This document shows positions 59,101-64,000 of a stretch of DNA of 64,000 nucleotides, one piece after another. Made by a program: the position numbers and the translations under genes. The notes under the pieces were generated by a model. It saw only the letters and a list, made by a program, of their open reading frames with translations, was not told the DNA's origin and did no database searches. The DNA lies in the NCBI GenBank assembly GCA_008931825.1, contig QXVZ01020756.1, positions 186,001 to 250,000 on the forward strand, written 5' to 3'. How positions within the stretch are numbered: the stretch's first letter is position 1; each line of letters begins with the position of its first letter. This DNA is from Phallusia fumigata. Its lineage: Eukaryota; Chordata; Ascidiacea; Phlebobranchia; Ascidiidae.

Positions 59101-60949
59101 ACCAAGACACTTTTCTGAACGTTAGAGACTGGATGGAAACTATAGCGGTAGGTCGTCAAAGATGGTTTGTTTCTTTTATTTCTTTCTCCAGTTGGGGAAA
59201 AAACCTTGCCATAATTTTAAGGAATGGTTTATTGCAGTTTCGTGAAAACGGTTTGTATTTGTTGTTGTTGTTTTAGTTTGTGGTATTGGTAGGGTTGCCA
59301 ACTCTGTTACACTACAATAAAGGATATAAAAACTTGAATGATATTTTATCACATCTGGAAAACACACTTCAATTAATATTTCGATCTGATGATGACATAA
59401 AATATTGGCACTACTGTTACAAGTTTTCTCACATAGATTTCTTTTATAACAGACTACAGCTCGATTTTGTGAAGGCCCCATCACTACCTCGTTGTATAAT
59501 ATGCTAGATTTGCTTTGTTCCATCGAGTCGCAGTTAAGAAATTCAATCACAAGTCAAAACGATTTGAAAATAAAGGACAAATGGGGTTATTTCAAAGCTC
59601 AATAAAGGACAAGGACAAAAAGAGCTGAATAAAGGATTGTCCTTTGAAATAAAGGACGGTTGGCAACCCTAGGTATTGGTGACACTTTTTTAGCTTCTTG
59701 CACAGGAAAACACAGTCTACAGTTGCAACGATGGCAGTGCGAAGCTGACAATAGGCGATTTTAAACTGAAAACGCGATTTAACCTTCTACTGTGTATACG
59801 CGCCTTGCTTCGAAATCAGCGCCCCTCCTTTTCCCAAACACGGTTTGTTCTGGCTTGCATACAATACAACGTTTGCACTTGTTACAGAACTCAGCACCCG
59901 AAGGAACACCCGTAATGATATGTGGGAACAAAGTTGATCTAAGGGACACAGGAATTAATGTCAAACGTGGTGCGGTATATCAAAAGGAAGGCGCGCAATT
60001 AGCGGCGGTAAGTAGTTATGGTTGCAAAAAGTTTATACAGAGCCAAACAACATCATTTTTTTAATTCAGAACTTTAAATCTCAAGATTTTGTTTTACTTA
60101 TTCTTTCAAAGTTGTAAATAAATGGCACAACACAATACGGGCGTTTTTTTTTCTGTTAATGTTGCTTCGGTTGACCCACGATTCGCAGACCCCTGGTCTA
60201 TACCACTGCACAACATAAAATATCGAAATTGAAAAATGTTCAGCCCTATTTAATTGTCGAATTGATAAATTTTTAAAACGAAGTTTTTTGTGCTTGAAAG
60301 AAAAAAGAAAAAAGATTTTTTATTTACCAACACACTTCAGTATTTTGTTGACAGCAATTAACAATGTTGTAATCTTAGCTTTCGATACATTCGCGTGGTC
60401 CCCCTTTTCGGCGGCATACTATTAAACGTGGTGGATTGAGTATCGCTTGATGTTGAATTCACGAACTAGGCACATATGATTTGTTTACAATCTTCATTTG
60501 TGGTTTGTAAATTTGTTGCAAGCCGCCTATAGCCTGACTATACAACTGTCATCAGAAATAGCCCACTTAGACAAGTTCAGTGTTTACAAAGGTCCTTAAA
60601 CAGGACCGTGCTTTGCCTTTGCGGGGCTAGCAAAAATATCTAGTGATAGGCACACGTGTTCATCGTCGAAAAGACAATTATAAACACAAATAAAACAGGG
60701 TTCGAAATCTTGGATTTGAAATATTGTCCAATGTATTTCAAAAACACCAATTTGGTATTTTCTTTGCAGAGTTACGGGGTTCTTTTTATGGAGTGTAGCG
60801 CCGCAAGCGGACTAAACGTCCTTACCGCAGTAACGCTTCTGGCGCGCCACCTAGCATCTCGAGTAAGACTTCAAGTTGACAGCGGGTCAATCAAAGACTT
60901 GACGAATGCAGCGCCGAAGGAACAATCTAAATGCTGTTTCCGAAATTGA
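47126..60949 (+). CDS. RASEF: RASEF/Rab45-like EF-hand, coiled-coil Rab GTPase
   Basis: Large Rab of the RASEF/CRACR2A/Rab44 group; vertebrate members bind Ca2+ and act in vesicle transport, some as dynein adaptors. Exons: 47126-47772, 52090-52230, 55871-56057, 56317-56397, 56805-56920, 57394-57462, 57774-57932, 58119-58599, 58654-58789, 58948-59147, 59888-60007, 60770-60949; 838 aa, frame kept throughout. Seen: EF-hand loops [12 protein letters not shown] (14-25) and [12 protein letters not shown] (48-59), both with canonical Ca2+ ligands; Ser/Pro/Arg-rich segment; coiled coil (about 215-440, heptads rich in E/K/R/L); acidic linker with [16 protein letters not shown] and [12 protein letters not shown]; then the Rab domain with GDMGVGKS (646-653), [15 protein letters not shown] and ECSAA. 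The C-terminus SKCCFRN has paired Cys for prenylation, comparable to vertebrate RASEF. Start: first ATG, in context ATCCATGG, immediately before EF-hand 1. The first intron holds a tetraspanin gene. Confidence 0.93.
49183..49225 (+). promoter_or_regulatory. Tetraspanin 5' UTR after an acceptor-like site
   Basis: A pyrimidine-rich tract ending TAATTGCTGTAG at 49182 lies 43 bases before the tetraspanin ATG. With an intronless coding region, this would be either a 5' UTR intron acceptor or a spliced-leader trans-splice site. Sequence evidence only. Confidence 0.35.
49226..50026 (+). CDS. CD151/TSPAN11-like tetraspanin, intronless and nested
   Basis: Four-pass membrane organiser; CD151 relatives associate with laminin-binding integrins (family knowledge, not shown here). 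One uninterrupted frame, 266 aa. Seen: TM1 about 24-48, TM2 about 65-88, TM3 about 97-120, large loop with CCG at 162-164, PESCC (187-191), further Cys 198 and 218 (six-Cys loop), TM4 about 231-254, and juxtamembrane Cys residues (for example 252-253) suited to palmitoylation. The segment [14 protein letters not shown] followed by [14 protein letters not shown] is strongly CD151-like. One N-glycosylation site (NQT, 142-144) lies in the loop. It lies wholly inside the first intron of the RASEF-like gene on the same strand. Lack of introns, unlike vertebrate CD151, suggests a retrocopy that has stayed open. Start: first ATG, followed by a typical short cytoplasmic tail. Confidence 0.93.
   Translation: MPRQSKEEKYEAKSSGPCDLACLRGLLIGFNFIFILGGCGALAIGIWTVIMKMQYVAILGSMYYNIIVYLLIGAGVLVFVTGILGCVGAIQKNNTMLTCYFVLLVIIFLCECIAGILAFIYHESLHDELAEGLRSNLNKNYNQTDKEALSDAVDMMQQDFQCCGVESYLDWQDSTFVKQNKDDLKTPESCCKTVTPLCSKRDHPSNIYRVLGSDSMGCLTKLEQYIQEHLFILAVTGTAVACLEILVMIFACCLRSAIRKEEGEPY
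50798..50803 (+). terminator. Poly(A) signal AATAAA of the tetraspanin
   Basis: AATAAA about 770 bases after the tetraspanin stop; the intervening AT-rich sequence holds no gene and is taken as 3' UTR. Because it lies inside the host gene's intron, its use would also truncate host transcripts unless it is suppressed. Confidence 0.45.
54395..54585 (+). repeat. Dispersed repeat shared with 14505-14700
   Basis: Colinear blocks with the other copy: AAACGATTTTAGCACC, TTTTGCAACAGTTAAGCG, GAACAGTTTTA, GACGTCATAATTTTTCGCC and TGACGTCATCTACGC. It lies in the RASEF-like intron between 52230 and 55871. That intron is otherwise free of recognised features. Confidence 0.65.
56965..57085 (+). repeat. tRNA-derived SINE copy
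   Basis: TTGGCGAGCACTTGG (A-box region), GGTCTGGGGCGCTCGACCC (D-arm/anticodon-arm-like, as in Leu/Ser tRNAs) and CCGGGTTCGAACCCGAG with a perfect B box at 57063-57073. Colinear with 12540-12660. It does not close an acceptor stem, so it is not called a functional tRNA. RASEF-like intron between 56920 and 57394. Confidence 0.65.
59290..59671. mobile_element. hAT-type MITE, 382 bp (copy 2)
   Basis: Ends TAGGGTTGCCAAC and GTTGGCAACCCTA with a perfect 8-bp target duplication GGTATTGG (59282-59289 and 59672-59679). Same length as, and clearly homologous to, 21815-22196. It lies in the RASEF-like intron between the exons carrying DTAGQE and GNKVD. Confidence 0.92.
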
Positions 60950-63900
60950 GAAAATGCATCTAGGTGTTAAATAACCCGTGGAATTGAGTAGTTACTTATA
61001 AGCCCGGCTATTTCATGTTTATATTTTTGGCGGTTAAACGTGTGTAAAAATCATGTTGTTACTTAACGCTATTTGCACAATTTCTTCCATTTTCATTTTC
61101 GGTAGCTTTTCATTTTTGCTGCACAAAGCTACCAAACTACAATAACGTCTTAACATTAGTAGTTAGTAGGTTATCTATTTGCCCAACCGTGATAACATTC
61201 GTAAATCTTCTTAATATTCCTCAATGGCTCAGCACTTTTATAGCAGTGATCTAGCAATATTGCCGTCCGATCTTATTTTTTGCACTGAGTTCCCCTTTTT
61301 TGTTTTCTCCCATTCCGTATGCTTTTAACTCTCACCACCAAAGCGTATGGAACAAAACAGCGGATTAAAAAATGATTTGTGAGGTAAAGGTAACAGAATG
61401 AGACAATTGCTCCATTTAATGAACAACTAGATCCAACAAATACTTTTCTAGATCCAACAAAAATACAAAACGTTATAGTTCTTTTTATAAGAGAAATTTG
61501 TGTACATTTTGTCTTCATGGCGCTAAAATTGGTGTGGGCAGTCCGTATGGCATAGTGTGTTTTATACATTTTGTACATGATAGGAAACTGCCCTTCTTAG
61601 ATAGTAGCAAACCCTTTTTATGTTTTTTCTTCAATACCCAAGTTTTATTGGTTGTGGATTGTGGTAGTGACTATTTCGGCAGACGCCGGGTACGTCTTCC
61701 GTTAGATGAATGATCAATCGAATGTTGTCCACTCACTTAGCTACATGTTGTGACCAGATAAAACACGGATAAACTTTCTTCTAACATATTTTGTCCATTG
61801 TGATTTGCTACAAACCGAATATTGGTAAATGACCACTGTGTTGCGTCAAAACAGTTTTTCGCGTGCAATATGATGTCACCAAAGGGGTATTTCGATAGTT
61901 CCAACTTTGTTGAGAATGGTTTTTGCGTGTTACGTCGCATCAAAGAAATATATACGATAGTTACACCTGGCGTGAAACTTTTAAGTTTGTTTCAAAAAAC
62001 TGTTTTCAGGGAACCGACCACAGATACATGAACAGTAGAAAGCGTAGGCAGCTTATAGACTGTCGGTATCGTTGGCTGATTGCACAAACTGCTACTTCCA
62101 AGGTAATGCCTATGCTAAGGTTTCAAGCAACCGTTTAAGCCAAACATTTTCCGGCAGTACAACAAAAAGAAAAGGTGAAACCAGAATACAGAAGCTTTTA
62201 TTGTGGAATTAAGCGGTACTGCATGGTCTCACAAAAATAAACAGGGGAATAATATGTAAATTCGCTCTAGGTGAATATTACGTCAGAGACGAAAACAGAA
62301 GCAGAACAATTCAATCGCGATTTCATTGTGACGTAACAGAAGTAGATTTGCATAAACAGCAAACAAACGCCGTTGGCGTTCGGAAATAAAAGATTCTCGA
62401 TTAAAACGGTGCACTAATGTGATAATTAAGGCCTCATAGCTCATACGTAAACAAACACGAAAAACGAAGCACGTTGTTTCGACAACGAGAACTTCTCGTC
62501 GATTTCGTGAACTAGCAGATCTACGTCCGCTGGAGGGCGCAACAGTGGCGAAATAATAAGTGCTTGGGAAGCGGAAACTCGGCGGAATTACAAGGGATTT
62601 TAATCACAGAAAAGCAGCTGCCTTTTTACATTGGAGCCGGTTGGATTAGAACAAAATTTGAAAAATTAAAATCCTACGACTATTCTGTTTCCGCAATGCA
62701 TCTCATTTGGCTGTCTTCCAGTCATCAAAGCGAAACGAAAACAATTGCGATGTCACAATGTATGTAGAATAAAACAGATTTCCGATTGTTTTTGTCATAA
62801 TGCAAAAAAAAAGGGTTTCTCAATTTCTCAATTGACTAATAATTAATTTGTATTTTATTTCCAATTGCGTCCGAGAAACGTTGACCTAAAATCTGAAACA
62901 AACTTGTGTCGTTACCTGCTGGCAGAGGATTAAAGACACGATACGTTTAATGAAAAGTAAAACAAACTCATACAAAGGCATTCCGGGTAAATTCCATCGG
63001 ATAAAGCAAAAGAAAAAAGAACTGCACATTTTTCCACTGCTGATAGGATGTGAATAAACATACGCTGACGTCACAAAGCCCTCTGATAACGTCATGACAA
63101 CCACCTGTAAATGTGAGGAAAAATTTGTGTGCAGATTTTGTTTGGGAAAAGGTTGCTCGATCGCTGGGTGGAATGCGTTAATTTTTTCCGTTAACACAGT
63201 GAGGATCAGTAACAGCGCCACCTAGCAATGGTGCGTGCAGAAGCGTTGGCGACGTCGGAGCGTGGCAGAGAGCAGCGGAATGAAAATCTTCAGTTTTCGT
63301 CTGCGCAATCGATAAAAACTTCATGATTTTTCTAGTCTACGCCTTGTTGCACGTAAACTTGGCAGGCCAGTTAGCATGGCCGCATCAGGGCAAATTACAA
63401 GTTAAACAGATAATTTTATACAGTCTACAGTTAATAACATCTAACAGAAAGCAACATCTTTCTATTAATCATTAGCGATTTTCAATTGATTAATATTATT
63501 CGGTTTTCATGAAACCTTTGGTCTCTTTAGTGGTTTTTAGTTTTCCCCACGATGCTGCTCGATTCCTCACAATTTTATCCGAACTAGATGATGTGTCAAG
63601 GAATTCTACAAATACAATACACTCGTTCAAATTAACCAAAACAGGAAACAAAGACAACACTGCGACTTTACATAATGAGACACGACAAATAAAATTAAAA
63701 TAGCAAATGCAATGAACTGTAAATAAATATTAAATGGGCGTGTAAACAAATTGCGGCTTTTTCTTAATTCGAAACTCGTTTGGCGACATTACTACTTCAA
63801 GCATGGCGTACATTTATGTTTCTTTCAAATAATAAAAGAACCACATGCAATATTGAAAGTACAGATAGATTTCTTACCTGACATGGGTCGGGCTTTCCCT

Positions 63901-64000
63901 TCCTTCAACAGCCCTGCAGCAATTATCAACAACAAGATCAGTCACGTCACACACAATGACATCACAATACCAAATTACATAGCATGACGACACACAGAGC
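60950..64000. other. Downstream region without a recognised gene
   Basis: Starts with the 3' UTR of the RASEF-like gene; no nearby canonical AATAAA (ATTAAA near 61363, AATAAA near 62386). Two weak exon-like signals were noted: plus strand 62010-62102 (TGTTTTCAG before, AG|GTAATG after, 31 open codons), and a minus-strand donor CAG|GTAAG at 63877 closing a stretch open to the window end. Neither encodes a recognisable protein. CpG is common throughout, unlike the SMARCC gene body. Confidence 0.5.

Noticed and set aside
61498-61713. 71-codon frame after the RASEF-like gene
   Set aside because: Low-complexity hydrophobic translation without start context, domain or splice partners.

Overview
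The window looks like tunicate nuclear DNA, most likely Ciona. The sequence is AT-rich, the genes have many short introns with GT-AG borders, CpG-poor and CpG-rich blocks alternate along it, and small non-autonomous hAT-type transposons with 8-bp target duplications sit in the introns. The species call is an inference from gene content and genome style; it was not searched. There are three assembly gaps: single Ns at 8592 and 25916, and a 392-N gap at 35725-36116.

Layout. (1) 1-11885, plus strand: an NSUN2-type tRNA/mRNA cytosine-5 methyltransferase whose first exon(s) lie left of the window; 20 exons are placed. (2) 11886-17587: intergenic, with a tRNA-derived SINE and a dispersed repeat. 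(3) 17588-23998, plus strand: a CYP7/CYP8-family cytochrome P450 in seven exons, with a normal haem loop but apparently without the helix B-C region. (4) 23999-27008: convergent intergenic DNA with hAT-like elements and a 168-bp assembly duplication. (5) 27009-43945, minus strand: a 23-exon SMARCC1/2 (BAF155/BAF170, Moira) SWI/SNF subunit. It has one extra 108-nt coiled-coil exon that looks like a tandem copy of the next exon, and a minisatellite-coded Q/P-rich tail. (6) 43983-47125: a divergent promoter region. (7) 47126-60949, plus strand: a 12-exon RASEF/Rab45-type large GTPase (EF-hands, coiled coil, Rab domain). An intronless CD151-like tetraspanin (49226-50026) lies inside its first intron on the same strand. 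(8) 60950-64000: nothing firmly recognisable.

The four large genes and the nested tetraspanin serve unrelated processes: RNA methylation, sterol/oxysterol-type oxidation, chromatin remodelling, Ca2+-linked vesicle transport and membrane organisation. They are not an operon. All four multi-exon models keep frame through every junction; the only forced choice is one acceptor in the NSUN2 linker. The items most worth a second look are the duplicated SMARCC coil exon, the CpG-rich island inside the CpG-poor SMARCC gene, the P450 missing its B-C block, and the intronless nested tetraspanin.
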